Assembly (NCBI GenBank): GCA_934271065.1
Contig: CAKQQQ010000007.1
Span: 1 to 64,000 of the forward strand
DNA: 64,000 nt
Direction of reading: 5' to 3'
From: an uncultured Clostridia bacterium
GTDB lineage: Bacteria; Bacillota; Clostridia; Christensenellales; Borkfalkiaceae
Shown here piece by piece: positions 1 through 7,576 of the stretch. Position 1 is the first letter of the stretch. Each line of letters starts with the position of its first letter. Position numbers and translations under genes: made by a program. The notes below the pieces were generated by a model. It worked only from the letters and a program-made list of their open reading frames with translations, was not told the DNA's origin and ran no database searches.

Positions 1-37
1 TTGAAATACATTCTTTCTACCTCCGAATTTTTGATAT

Positions 38-70
38 AAAAAAAGCCGATCGCATTTCCGCAATCGGCTG
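38..70 (-). terminator. Intrinsic terminator of the ART-like gene
   Basis: Read on the minus strand, a 7-bp stem (AGCCGAT with ATCGGCT) is followed by seven T. It lies about 12 bases past the stop codon of the 82-816 gene and ends that two-gene unit. Confidence 0.8.
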
Positions 71-81
71 TCTTTCTCGTA

Positions 82-816
82 TTATAACCTCATCGTCATA
101 TCCATAGATAAATCTTCAACCATTTCTACGTTTTCAAGGTACTTCGGATCGACGATCAATTCCGATTCCCCGCGTTGGTCGATATATGCGAATATATGCT
201 TTTTATCTATCTCTGCCTGATATATTTTCCCTTGTTCCTCAAATCTTCCCGCAAACCATTTTGCCGTTTCGTAATTCGTCGTCCAGGACAACACCCGAAC
301 GTTCTTTCCGTTATATTCTGTTACTCCGCGATAAGCCGTTACTCTTTCCGGCAGTTCCTTCCATTTTTTATATCCTGCTTCGCTCATTAAAAACTTTTTA
401 TCCGCACGTTTGAACATACTCGTCAGTTCCGTTTTCGTGAAGTTGGGATTCATATTCGGCTGCTCCTCGCGTACCCAACACTCGGCAAGCGTTTTGGCAA
501 ACTCTTCTTCAGACAAATACTCCTGCACATATTTTAAGAAAGTTAGACAATACGGTTTCGTAACGTAGAAAAATATTTCACTCGCAGACTTCGCTTTCTC
601 TATACGAATTTCTTTTTCTTTACGCCATTTCTCAAAACCGTCTTCCGTCATAATATTCTCAAAAGATGGTACGCCTTCTTTAACGCTTACTAACGCATAC
701 CCCGAATCGGTAAACGGGTGTTTTACTATTGCCGGCGACATTTCCGTCCTTATCGGTTTCATTGCCAAAAATATTTTCGCAACTTCCTTCACGCCGTCCA
801 AATTCGTCTGTTTCAT
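82..816 (-). CDS. ADP-ribosyltransferase-like protein of unknown target
   Basis: The protein has 244 residues and no signal peptide or membrane segment. The C-terminal third carries what look like the three signatures of the R-S-E class of ADP-ribosyltransferases: YRG with Arg163, SWTT at 177-180, and the ExE pair Glu217/Glu219 in RGESELIV. The helix with AKWFA after the SWTT strand also fits the fold. The N-terminal 150 residues are not recognised. It starts 9 bases after the stop of the 96-residue gene, with only a weak GGTGA ribosome site overlapping that stop, so translation is probably coupled. NAD-dependent modification of a protein, RNA or small molecule is inferred from motifs only. 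Proteins of this look are, from memory, common in Firmicute mobile elements, and the position beside ssrA fits that. It could be a toxin or a phage-defence or housekeeping modifier; the target cannot be read from sequence. Confidence 0.6.
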   Translation of the reverse strand: MKQTNLDGVKEVAKIFLAMKPIRTEMSPAIVKHPFTDSGYALVSVKEGVPSFENIMTEDGFEKWRKEKEIRIEKAKSASEIFFYVTKPYCLTFLKYVQEYLSEEEFAKTLAECWVREEQPNMNPNFTKTELTSMFKRADKKFLMSEAGYKKWKELPERVTAYRGVTEYNGKNVRVLSWTTNYETAKWFAGRFEEQGKIYQAEIDKKHIFAYIDQRGESELIVDPKYLENVEMVEDLSMDMTMRL

Positions 817-825
817 TTCTCATAT

Positions 826-1116
826 TCACCGTGTAAAATCGTCTTCGTTCGTTTCGCTGACCTTATTTATTCCCGAAAAAAGCGTTTTTTGCTTTTTCGC
901 TAAAACCGGCATTAACTGCGCGCGGTATCTTATATCGGCTACCTTGTCGAGGTATATCCCTATCGTCGTTATAAACGGCTCGCCGTTATTCGTTATTGTA
1001 ACGTCGCCGCGCTTTCCGTTCTTGCAAATAAACTCTGCCACTTCGTCAATATTTTTAAGTTGCCTGTTTTCCGTCATCGAATAACCTATAAGGTTTAAAT
1101 TTTCCGTTAAATCCAT
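826..1116 (-). CDS. Small protein paired with the ART-like gene, unknown function
   Basis: I do not recognise this family. The start at 1116 is chosen because AGGAG stands ten bases upstream; a longer open frame to 1212 runs through a terminator hairpin and is unlikely. The resulting 96-residue soluble protein begins MDLTENLNLIGYSM and has a small alpha/beta-looking centre (GDVTITNNGEPFITTIG) and a charged tail (NEDDFTR). The centre resembles a short beta hairpin, as found in some antitoxins. It is directly followed, 9 bases on, by the ADP-ribosyltransferase-like gene, so the two are one transcript. A role as antitoxin or specificity partner is inference from this arrangement only. Confidence 0.6.
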   Translation of the reverse strand: MDLTENLNLIGYSMTENRQLKNIDEVAEFICKNGKRGDVTITNNGEPFITTIGIYLDKVADIRYRAQLMPVLAKKQKTLFSGINKVSETNEDDFTR

Positions 1117-1143
1117 AATCTCTATTCTCCTGTTTTTTTGCAT

Positions 1144-1177
1144 AAAAAAAGGCGTATCGTTTTTTACGCTATACGCC
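1144..1177 (-). terminator. Terminator or attenuator before the ART-like pair
   Basis: A 7-bp stem (GGCGTAT with ATACGCC) is followed on the minus strand by seven T. It ends only 28 bases upstream of the start codon at 1116, and the ribosome site lies in between, so there is no room for a promoter after it. The transcript must therefore run through this hairpin, which suggests attenuation. Confidence 0.65.
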
Positions 1178-1274
1178 AAAATTTTATGTAATTTGAAAAG
1201 ACGGGAGTTCAACTCTGCGCAGAATTAAAAAGCATCTACGAAAAACGCTCTGAAATTTTCGTGATTTCGATAGC

Positions 1275-1300
1275 AAAAAAGCCTGATTTTATCAGGCTTT
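1275..1300 (-). terminator. Intrinsic terminator of tmRNA
   Basis: On the minus strand a 9-bp stem (AAAGCCTGA with TCAGGCTTT) with a 5-base loop continues into a run of T. It lies about 33 bases beyond the CCA end of tmRNA. A weaker 6-bp inverted repeat (CTCAGG/CCTGAG) sits between the two. Confidence 0.85.
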
Positions 1301-1332
1301 CTTGCTCAGGCATCTTTTTTGTTCACCTGAGA

Positions 1333-1709
1333 TGGTGGAAGTGAGGGGAGTTGAACCCCTGTGTTGCATAAAAACAAAACGACCTTCTACATACTTAGTA
1401 TCCGTTTAATCTCTTTTATTTTACGCCCGGATACGGGCTTTTAAATAACGTCGGTCTTAAAATTCATCTTTAAGAGTAAGACTACGCCCTTAAAAACGTT
1501 CCCCGCCTAAAATTACGCCGTTATCGCTCCCGACGGGAAAAAGCGTAACGACGTCGCTGCGTTAATCAGGCAGCGAAAGCAAGATTGTTATATCTTACCG
1601 TGTTGTTTTCAGTTTTAGCATTTGAATTTGCTCGCGTTTTAACGCAGCCGCAACCCTGCGATATGCTTATATCGTTCCTTTTTTACACAGTCGAAACCGT
1701 TGCACCCCC
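1333..1709 (-). ncRNA. ssrA: Transfer-messenger RNA (tmRNA)
   Basis: The RNA rescues stalled ribosomes together with SmpB. The 5' end GGGGGTG pairs with the 3' CACTTCC to form the acceptor stem (two G-T pairs), followed by ACCA ending at 1333. The T arm GGGGTTCAACTCCCC precedes it, and the conserved 5' block GCAACGGTTTCGACTG is present at the other end. The tag reading frame, 1619 down to 1566, begins at a GCT resume codon and reads AKTENNTVRYNNLAFAA then TGA; the final LAFAA is a typical proteolysis signal. Only two bases separate the 5' end from the smpB stop codon. The gene is followed by an intrinsic terminator and then by the ART-like pair, a common place for integrated elements. Confidence 0.97.
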
Positions 1710-1711
1710 GT

Positions 1712-2176
1712 TTATAAATCGTAATTTTTTATTTCCCTATTCGTTGACCTGTCTAAATCTCTTTCTTTAATAACCTGTTTTTTATCGTAAGTGTGCTTAC
1801 CCTTACACAACCCGATTTCAACTTTTATAAGCGAACCCTTAAAATACAGTTTTAACGGCACAAGCGTATATCCTTTCTCGTTCACTTTACCTATAAGCCG
1901 ATGAATTTCGGATTTATGCATCAATAATCGTCTGTCTCGGCGGCTGTCTTTAACGTTAAACGCGCCACCCCTGTCGTAAACCGCGACGTGCATATTTTTT
2001 ATAAATAATTCGCCCGATGCGGAAGCGGAACAATACGCGTCTTTAAGCGACACGCTGCCCGCCCGCACGGATTTTACTTCCCCGCCGTCAAGGGATATGC
2101 CCGCTTCGAAAGAGTCTTCGATAAAATATTCGTATCTCGCTTCTCTATTCTCAACGATTACTTTCATATTATGCAT
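1712..2176 (-). CDS. smpB: SsrA-binding protein SmpB
   Basis: SmpB binds the tRNA-like domain of tmRNA and delivers it to stalled ribosomes. The protein shows the family pattern: the early ENREARYEYFIE, then SLDGGEVKSVRAGSVSLKDAY, the LLMHKSEIHRL segment and a basic C-terminal tail (KGKHTYDKKQVIKERD) that enters the mRNA channel. Starting at the ATG at 2176 gives 154 residues, normal for the family, with a GAAG-like site nine bases upstream; the ATG at 2167 is also possible. A TTG at 2203 overlapping the rnr stop would add nine unconserved residues. The gene lies between rnr and ssrA, a widespread arrangement in Bacillota. Confidence 0.95.
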   Translation of the reverse strand: MHNMKVIVENREARYEYFIEDSFEAGISLDGGEVKSVRAGSVSLKDAYCSASASGELFIKNMHVAVYDRGGAFNVKDSRRDRRLLMHKSEIHRLIGKVNEKGYTLVPLKLYFKGSLIKVEIGLCKGKHTYDKKQVIKERDLDRSTNREIKNYDL

Positions 2177-2199
2177 TTTAACACACTTCACGTCCGTTT

Positions 2200-4323
2200 T
2201 CAACTTTTAGCGCAACGTTTTTTATCTTTTTTTGTAAGAATTATAAAATCAACCCGTCTCGTGGTAAGGTTCGCGCCTAAAACGCCCACACTTACGCGCT
2301 CGCCGAGAGAATAACTATATTTTCCGCTACGCAACGAATACGTCTTTTCGTCGTAAACGTATTTACCGCGCGGCAAATCTTCAACGCGGGTAAAACCCTC
2401 GACTCCGTTTTCAAGTTCCGTAAAAACACCCGCCGACGTTACGCCGCTTATCACTCCGTCAAACTCTTCGCCCCTATGCGCGTAGGCGTACGCCGCTTTA
2501 TATAAATCGTCCACCGCCCTTTCCGCTTCGTCCGCCTTACGTTCTTTTACGGAAGATTGAGTTGCGACTTCGTCGACGCAACCGAAATATTTTTCGTCGG
2601 TAACGCTCATATCCCCGTCAAGTAACGCCTTTACGATTCTATGCACGGTAAGGTCGGGATACCGTCTTATAGGCGACGTAAAGTGACAATAGCATTTACT
2701 CGATATTCCGAAATGACCGAGATTACTACCGCTATACTTCGCCTTTTGCATCGAGCGTAACATTACTTTATTGATAATCGGATAAACCGGTTCGCCTTCA
2801 ACCCTGTTAAGCAACGCCGCAAAGTCCGAAGGTCTGCAATCGTCGGCTTTCCATTTGACGGATATTCCGCACGCGCTTAAAAACGATATAAAATCGTTCG
2901 CTTTTTCTGTCGACGGGCGTTCGTGTACCCTATACACGCAAGGAAGTTCAAGATAATACAGATACTCGGCAATTTCTTCATTACAAAGCACCATAAATTC
3001 TTCGATGATTTTATACGCGTCGAGATCTTTTTGCGGCTCGACGTCAACCGTACCGTTCTTTATGGTAATATGGCTATCGCGAACGTCAAGGTTAATACTC
3101 CCGCGTTCGTTACGTCTTTTGGTAAGCGCGAGTTGCAGAGCACGCATACGTTCGATTGACGGAACGACTTCTTTATACCGTTCTCTTGCGCCATTATCGC
3201 CGTCGAGAATGGCCTGAACGGCGGTATAAGTCATTCGCTTAGCCGATTTAATAACGCTCTTAACAATCTCACGACCGACGACTTCGCCGTCTGCGGTTAT
3301 TTCCATAATACAGGAAATCGTCAACCGTTTTTCGCCTTCGACGAGCGAGCATATGCCGTCGGATAACTCTTTCGGCAGCATCGGGATAACGCCGTCGGGA
3401 AAATATACGCTCGTGGCGCGCTCAAAGGCTTCCTTATCGATCGCCGAGCCCGTCTTAACGTATTCCGAAACGTCCGCAATATGCACACCTAATAGGTATC
3501 GTCCGTTTTCGAGTAATTCGACTTCTACCGCGTCGTCAAAATCGCGGCTGTCTTCGCCGTCAATCGTGATAATAAAGCGATCGGTAAAATCTTTTCTGCC
3601 GATAATCGCCTTATCGCCAACGTTTTGCGGTATACCTTTAACTTCCGACTTTACCGTTTCGGGGAAATCGTCGGCGTATCCGAAAGAACGAATGAGCGAT
3701 TTTTCTTCGGCGTGAAGATCTCCGCTTTTACCGACGATTTCGACAACTCTTCCTTCCGGATTGGAGTTATCGGGAAACGCGACGACGTCGACGACGACCT
3801 TATCGCCGTTTTTTGCGCCGCCGTTTAAGGCGAACGGAATTTTAACGTCGGTATAATAATTTTTATCGTCGGAGCGTACGAACCCGAAACGCCGCTCGTT
3901 ATAATACGTCCCGCCGAAAGTCGTTACCCCGCGCGAAAGAATCTTTACGACTTCCGCTTCGTCGTTACTGCCCCTGTCGCTTTCAACCTTTCCGATTAAA
4001 ACTTCGTCCTTATTACACGCGCCGTTAAGCCGTTTGTGCGGAATGAAATAGTCGTTACCGTTTGCATCGGTTACGAAAGCAAAACCGCGCTCGTTGCCGC
4101 GTATTACGCCTTTGACGTAACCGCATTCTTCCAAGCGTTGATACCTGCCGTTTACGTTTACGATAACCCCGTTCTTTTCAAGGGTTTTCAAAACGTCTTC
4201 TACGGCGCGTCTTTCAAACGTGGATTTTGTGTCGAGTTCGGAAAAAATGGTTTTTTTGCCGTAACCCGACCATTCGCCGACGGCAAACTTGTCGGCAATA
4301 TATTCATATAACTTTAACATCAT
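2200..4323 (-). CDS. rnr: Ribonuclease R
   Basis: This is a 3'-to-5' exoribonuclease of the RNB family that degrades structured RNA and faulty mRNA; it cooperates with tmRNA-SmpB, encoded just downstream. The 707 residues read as an N-terminal winged helix (ERRAVEDVLKTLEKNGVI), cold-shock/OB domains (YVKGVIRGNERGFAFV), the catalytic RNB domain with the metal-binding ITIDGEDSRDFDDAVEV cluster, and a C-terminal S1 domain (FDGVISGVTSAGVF) with a basic end. The start MMLK has no clear ribosome site and lies directly after a terminator hairpin that follows secG. The gene may therefore depend on read-through from secG or on a promoter I did not find. Confidence 0.96.
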   Translation of the reverse strand: MMLKLYEYIADKFAVGEWSGYGKKTIFSELDTKSTFERRAVEDVLKTLEKNGVIVNVNGRYQRLEECGYVKGVIRGNERGFAFVTDANGNDYFIPHKRLNGACNKDEVLIGKVESDRGSNDEAEVVKILSRGVTTFGGTYYNERRFGFVRSDDKNYYTDVKIPFALNGGAKNGDKVVVDVVAFPDNSNPEGRVVEIVGKSGDLHAEEKSLIRSFGYADDFPETVKSEVKGIPQNVGDKAIIGRKDFTDRFIITIDGEDSRDFDDAVEVELLENGRYLLGVHIADVSEYVKTGSAIDKEAFERATSVYFPDGVIPMLPKELSDGICSLVEGEKRLTISCIMEITADGEVVGREIVKSVIKSAKRMTYTAVQAILDGDNGARERYKEVVPSIERMRALQLALTKRRNERGSINLDVRDSHITIKNGTVDVEPQKDLDAYKIIEEFMVLCNEEIAEYLYYLELPCVYRVHERPSTEKANDFISFLSACGISVKWKADDCRPSDFAALLNRVEGEPVYPIINKVMLRSMQKAKYSGSNLGHFGISSKCYCHFTSPIRRYPDLTVHRIVKALLDGDMSVTDEKYFGCVDEVATQSSVKERKADEAERAVDDLYKAAYAYAHRGEEFDGVISGVTSAGVFTELENGVEGFTRVEDLPRGKYVYDEKTYSLRSGKYSYSLGERVSVGVLGANLTTRRVDFIILTKKDKKRCAKS

Positions 4324-4330
4324 TTAACGC

Positions 4331-4362
4331 AAAAAATAAGCGGGCGCAAATAACGCGCCCGC
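4331..4362 (-). terminator. Intrinsic terminator between secG and rnr
   Basis: On the minus strand the 8-bp GC stem GCGGGCGC/GCGCCCGC with a 7-base loop is followed by TTATTTTTT. Only about eight bases remain before the rnr start codon, so it may act as a partial terminator inside the operon. Confidence 0.75.
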
Positions 4363-4377
4363 GAGAAACCGATAAGA

Positions 4378-4659
4378 TTATACGATACGGAAAACTATAA
4401 CGCAGAAGGCAACCATCGTAATCGCCATTATGCTGACGGCGATAACCGTGAGTTTCCTTAACTTATGCTCCATAGTTTTGCCTTTATTTTTACCGTAAAA
4501 AGTTTCTTGCTGACCGCCGAGCGCGCTTATACCGTTTGAATTGCTGGGCTGCATCATTACGATGATTATAACGAACAACGCGCAAAGCACCGCCACTATA
4601 AGAAGCGGAATGCATATTGCGGAAGCCGTTTCGAACGAAATAAGCAAATTTTCTAACAT
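4378..4659 (-). CDS. secG: Preprotein translocase subunit SecG
   Basis: SecG is the small subunit of the SecYEG channel in the cytoplasmic membrane. The 93-residue protein has two hydrophobic helices (about residues 9-33 and 70-92), joined by a loop containing the typical segment VMMQPSNSNGISALGGQQETFYGKNKGKTMEHKLRKLT. The start at 4659 is fixed by GGAG nine bases upstream; an earlier in-frame ATG at 4692 lacks a ribosome site. It is the first gene after a good sigma-A promoter and is followed by rnr, smpB and ssrA, a very common order in Bacillota. Confidence 0.93.
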   Translation of the reverse strand: MLENLLISFETASAICIPLLIVAVLCALFVIIIVMMQPSNSNGISALGGQQETFYGKNKGKTMEHKLRKLTVIAVSIMAITMVAFCVIVFRIV

Positions 4660-4700
4660 ATTATATATCTCCGTGTCAATATTTTTAATCAAGCATTGCT

Positions 4701-4729
4701 ATTTTATCATATTATCTCGGCAATGGCAA
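4701..4729 (-). promoter_or_regulatory. Sigma-A promoter of secG
   Basis: On the minus strand TTGCCA (4729-4724) and TAAAAT (4706-4701) are separated by 17 bases. Transcription would start about 35 bases upstream of the secG start codon. Confidence 0.7.
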
Positions 4730-4756
4730 GCGTTTACGATAGCATTTAAGCGAAAA

Positions 4757-6307
4757 TTATTTTATAATCAACGATTTACCCGTCATTTCCGCAGGCGCGG
4801 TTTCCCCCATCACTTCGAGAAGCGTGGGCGCAATGTCGGCAAGTATGCCGCCGTCGCGAAGTTTTACGTTTTTCAATTTCTCGCTAACGAGTATGAACGG
4901 TACTCTGTTGGTGGTGTGAGCCGTGAACGGAGTTCCGTCGTCGGCAATCATTTTATCCGCGTTGCCGTGATCGGCGGTAATAAGACAACTTCCGCCCTTC
5001 GCAAGCACCGCTTCGGTAATCTTTCCGACGCAGTCTTCAACGGTTTTTACGGCTTTTACAGCCGCGTCGAGAACGCCCGTATGACCGACCATATCGCAGT
5101 TGGCGTAGTTAAGAATGATTACGTCGAATTTATCGGACGCAATTTCTTCAAGCACCTTATCCGTAACGAGATACGCGCTCATTTCCGGTTGAAGGTCGTA
5201 AGTCGCAACCTTGGGCGACGGTATAAGATCTCTGTACTCGTTCTTTTCGGGCGCTTCTATTCCGCCGTTAAAGAAGAAAGTAACGTGCGCGTATTTTTCG
5301 GTTTCCGCTATACGCAATTGAGTATACCCTTCGTCGGCAAGGTATTTACCGAGCGTATTATGCAATTCCTGCTTTTTGAACGCTATTTTAACGTGAGAAA
5401 AAGTCTCGTCGTATTTAGTGAAACCGACGTAATTCAACGAAAGCAAACCCGTCTTTCTTTCAAAACCGTCAAACTTTTCTTCGGTAAACGCCCTCGTAAT
5501 TTCTCTTGCTCTGTCGGGGCGGAAGTTATAAAAAATTACGCTGTCGCCCTTTTCGATAAGCCCGACGGGGTTGCCGTTTTCGTATACGTTGGCAGGAACG
5601 ACGAATTCGTCGGTCACGCCGTTTTTATAACTGTTTTCAATCGCTTCTTTGGCAGAATCGACTTTTACGCCGTTACCGAGCGTCATCGCTTCGTAAGCCT
5701 TTACGACTCTCTCCCAACGATTATCTCTGTCCATAGCGTAATATCTGCCGCTTATAGTAGCGATTTTACCCACGCCGACTTTTTTAATCTCGTTTTCGAG
5801 TTCGTCTATAAATTCGATTCCGCTCGTAGGCGAAACGTCTCTTCCGTCCATAAAACAATGCACGAAAACGTCGCGTACTCCGCGTTTTTTAGCCATTTCG
5901 AGCAAGGCGAACAAATGCGTTATATGACTATGTACGCCGCCGGACGACAGCAATCCGTAAAGATGCAGTTTTTTACCGTTGTTTTTTGCCCCGTCCATAG
6001 CCGAAACAAGTTCGGGATTTTCAAAAAAATCTCCGTCCTGAACGGACTTGGTAATACGGGTAAGATCCTGATAAACGATCCTGCCCGCGCCCATATTCAG
6101 ATGCCCTACTTCGCTGTTACCCATCTGTCCGTCGGGTAAGCCTACGGAAAGTCCGCTCGCGCCGAGATCGGTGGAAGGATATTTTTTCATCAGGTCGGAA
6201 ATAACGCCTTCGTGCGCAATGGCAATGGCGTTTCCCTTTTCGTCTTTGTTAAGCCCGTAACCGTCCATTATAAACAGGCAAACCGGTCTGCTTTTCATTT
6301 TTACCAT
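4757..6307 (-). CDS. gpmI: 2,3-bisphosphoglycerate-independent phosphoglycerate mutase
   Basis: This enzyme interconverts 3- and 2-phosphoglycerate in glycolysis using two metal ions and no bisphosphoglycerate. The 516-residue protein has the alkaline phosphatase-like fold with metal sites at FIMDGYG near the start, the phosphoserine region GNSEVGHLNMGAGR, MDGRDVSP, GRYYAMDRD and the late TADHGNAD motif. Length and motif order are normal. The start at 6307 (MVKMKSRP) has GGAG six bases upstream; the open frame extends further but without a ribosome site. It has its own promoter. Fructose-bisphosphate aldolase lies about 3.6 kb away, but the other glycolytic genes are not nearby. Confidence 0.97.
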   Translation of the reverse strand: MVKMKSRPVCLFIMDGYGLNKDEKGNAIAIAHEGVISDLMKKYPSTDLGASGLSVGLPDGQMGNSEVGHLNMGAGRIVYQDLTRITKSVQDGDFFENPELVSAMDGAKNNGKKLHLYGLLSSGGVHSHITHLFALLEMAKKRGVRDVFVHCFMDGRDVSPTSGIEFIDELENEIKKVGVGKIATISGRYYAMDRDNRWERVVKAYEAMTLGNGVKVDSAKEAIENSYKNGVTDEFVVPANVYENGNPVGLIEKGDSVIFYNFRPDRAREITRAFTEEKFDGFERKTGLLSLNYVGFTKYDETFSHVKIAFKKQELHNTLGKYLADEGYTQLRIAETEKYAHVTFFFNGGIEAPEKNEYRDLIPSPKVATYDLQPEMSAYLVTDKVLEEIASDKFDVIILNYANCDMVGHTGVLDAAVKAVKTVEDCVGKITEAVLAKGGSCLITADHGNADKMIADDGTPFTAHTTNRVPFILVSEKLKNVKLRDGGILADIAPTLLEVMGETAPAEMTGKSLIIK

Positions 6308-6340
6308 AAACGTCTCCGCAAATAATTTAATTTCGGTTAT

Positions 6341-6369
6341 ATTATATACCAAATTTTTCTTAAAAGCAA
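6341..6369 (-). promoter_or_regulatory. Sigma-A promoter of gpmI
   Basis: TTGCTT (6369-6364), a 17-base spacer and a perfect TATAAT (6346-6341) are read on the minus strand, about 34 bases before the gpmI start. Confidence 0.7.
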
Positions 6370-6405
6370 ACGCTGAGTACGGGGTTTAGGACAACTTTTA
6401 TAAAA

Positions 6406-6434
6406 TGCGGACGACCGCCCGGCGGTCGTCCGCA
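6406..6434 (-). terminator. Terminator after the MazF-type gene
   Basis: A 13-bp GC-rich inverted repeat (GCGGACGACCGCC and its complement) is followed on the minus strand by ATTTTATAAAA. It begins five bases past the stop codon of the 6439-6789 gene. The flank tGCGGACG...CGTCCGCa recurs in the terminator after fba. Confidence 0.8.
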
Positions 6435-6438
6435 ACTA

Positions 6439-6789
6439 TTACACCGTTTCGGCAAAGCCTAAACTGATTTTCAGCGCAACGTCTACCCTTCGCATTTCGT
6501 CTACGTTAAGCGCGCCTATACGCTCTTTAAGCCTGCGCTTATCGAGCGTTCTTATCTGTTCCAACAGAATTACCGAATCTTTCGTAAGCCCGTATTTCGC
6601 CGCGCAGAGTTCAATATGCGTGGGCAAACGCGCCTTGCATAATTTACTCGTAACCGCGGCGGCGATAACGGTCGGGCTATACTTGTTCCCGACGTCGTTT
6701 TGCACGACCAAAACAGGTCTTACTCCGCCCTGCTCGCTACCGATTACGGGCGAAAGATCGGCGTAATACAATTCGCCTCTTTTTATCAT
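6439..6789 (-). CDS. ndoA: MazF/EndoA-type mRNA interferase
   Basis: This is a sequence-specific endoribonuclease toxin of the PemK/MazF family. The 116 residues match the usual EndoA length and pattern: the start MIKRGELYYADLSPVIGSEQGGVRPVLVVQND, then NKYSPTVIAAAVTSK, LPTHIEL and LLEQIRTLDKRRL. The Arg of GVRPV and the Thr of AVTSK correspond to the conserved active-site region. The start at 6789 is set by GGAGG six bases upstream. No MazE-like antitoxin gene adjoins it: upstream is the end of an ABC operon and downstream a terminator. Solitary copies also occur in other Clostridia, where the antitoxin may be elsewhere. Confidence 0.92.
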   Translation of the reverse strand: MIKRGELYYADLSPVIGSEQGGVRPVLVVQNDVGNKYSPTVIAAAVTSKLCKARLPTHIELCAAKYGLTKDSVILLEQIRTLDKRRLKERIGALNVDEMRRVDVALKISLGFAETV

Positions 6790-6883
6790 ATCGGTCCTCC
6801 GAGTAAGCCCCTTATTACATTCTATGTAAATCACGAAGGTAATGGGGATTACCCGAAAGGATTATCGGCTTATATACGCTTTT

Positions 6884-7576
6884 TTATACGAGTAACTCTA
6901 TCAATTTCTTTTTTACGAGAGAACACTCTTCGCCAAATACGTCTCTTTGAAGCGCGGCAGAAGAAAACGAATACGAATATTCGATTTTATTTTTGCCGAT
7001 GACGACTATCTCGTCTGCGACCGATAACGCTTCATCTGCGTCGTGCGTAACGTAAACTACGGTTTTCGGGTTGCCCGCAAGCATCGTAAGCAAAAGCGAT
7101 ACGGTTCTGATTCTCAATCCTACGTCAAGAGAATTCAAAGGCTCGTCTGATAACAACGCCGGCGCGTCGGATAAAAACGCCCTTGCGACGGAAACGCGTT
7201 TTTTCTGCCCGCCTGAAAGTTCGTCGGGCAACGCTCCGCTCTTATCTGAAAGCGACACTTCGCTCAAAACGTTTCGAATTCGTTCACGGCGGTCGTCCTT
7301 TCCGATCGCTTCGCCAAGTGTGAAATCCAAATTTTCGTAAACGGTCATATATTTTGCAAGTCTGGCATCCTGGAAAATATAAGCGACCTTTTCCGCTCCG
7401 TAAATTTTCCCGTCGTAGTCGGTAAGATTTACCAGACAATTAAGCAGCGTGGTTTTACCCGCGCCGGATTTACCCATAATAACCGATACTTTATTCTCCG
7501 GAAAAGTTATATTGAAGCTATCGAAAACCGCCTTATCGCCGTATTTTTTAGTAAGATTTTCTACTACGATATTCAT
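6884..7576 (-). CDS. ABC transporter ATP-binding protein
   Basis: This is the nucleotide-binding subunit of an importer of the nitrate/taurine/thiamine-precursor group. The 230 residues contain Walker A (MGKSGAGKTTL, about 33-43), the Q-loop (YIFQDARLAKYMTVYENL), the signature LSGGQKKRVSVARAF (about 120-134), Walker B with LLSDEPLNSLD and the switch YVTHDADEAL. The Walker B stretch has LLSDEP in place of the commoner LLLDEP. It is the last gene of the unit and overlaps the permease gene by 29 bases. The transported substrate cannot be told from the sequence. Confidence 0.92.
   Translation of the reverse strand: MNIVVENLTKKYGDKAVFDSFNITFPENKVSVIMGKSGAGKTTLLNCLVNLTDYDGKIYGAEKVAYIFQDARLAKYMTVYENLDFTLGEAIGKDDRRERIRNVLSEVSLSDKSGALPDELSGGQKKRVSVARAFLSDAPALLSDEPLNSLDVGLRIRTVSLLLTMLAGNPKTVVYVTHDADEALSVADEIVVIGKNKIEYSYSFSSAALQRDVFGEECSLVKKKLIELLV

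Noticed and set aside
1201..1222. GGGAGTTCAACTC-like stretch resembling a tRNA or tmRNA T arm near the ART-like pair, a possible attachment site
   Set aside because: It is a local palindrome; it does not continue the tmRNA 3' sequence and no acceptor stem or CCA can be made.
4541..6139. 532-codon open frame on the plus strand opposite gpmI, and similar long antisense frames (for example 38202-39242 opposite gyrB)
   Set aside because: The protein strings are rich in Phe, Arg, Val and Tyr as expected for complements of coding DNA in this codon usage, lack known motifs and ribosome sites, and sit opposite well-recognised genes.
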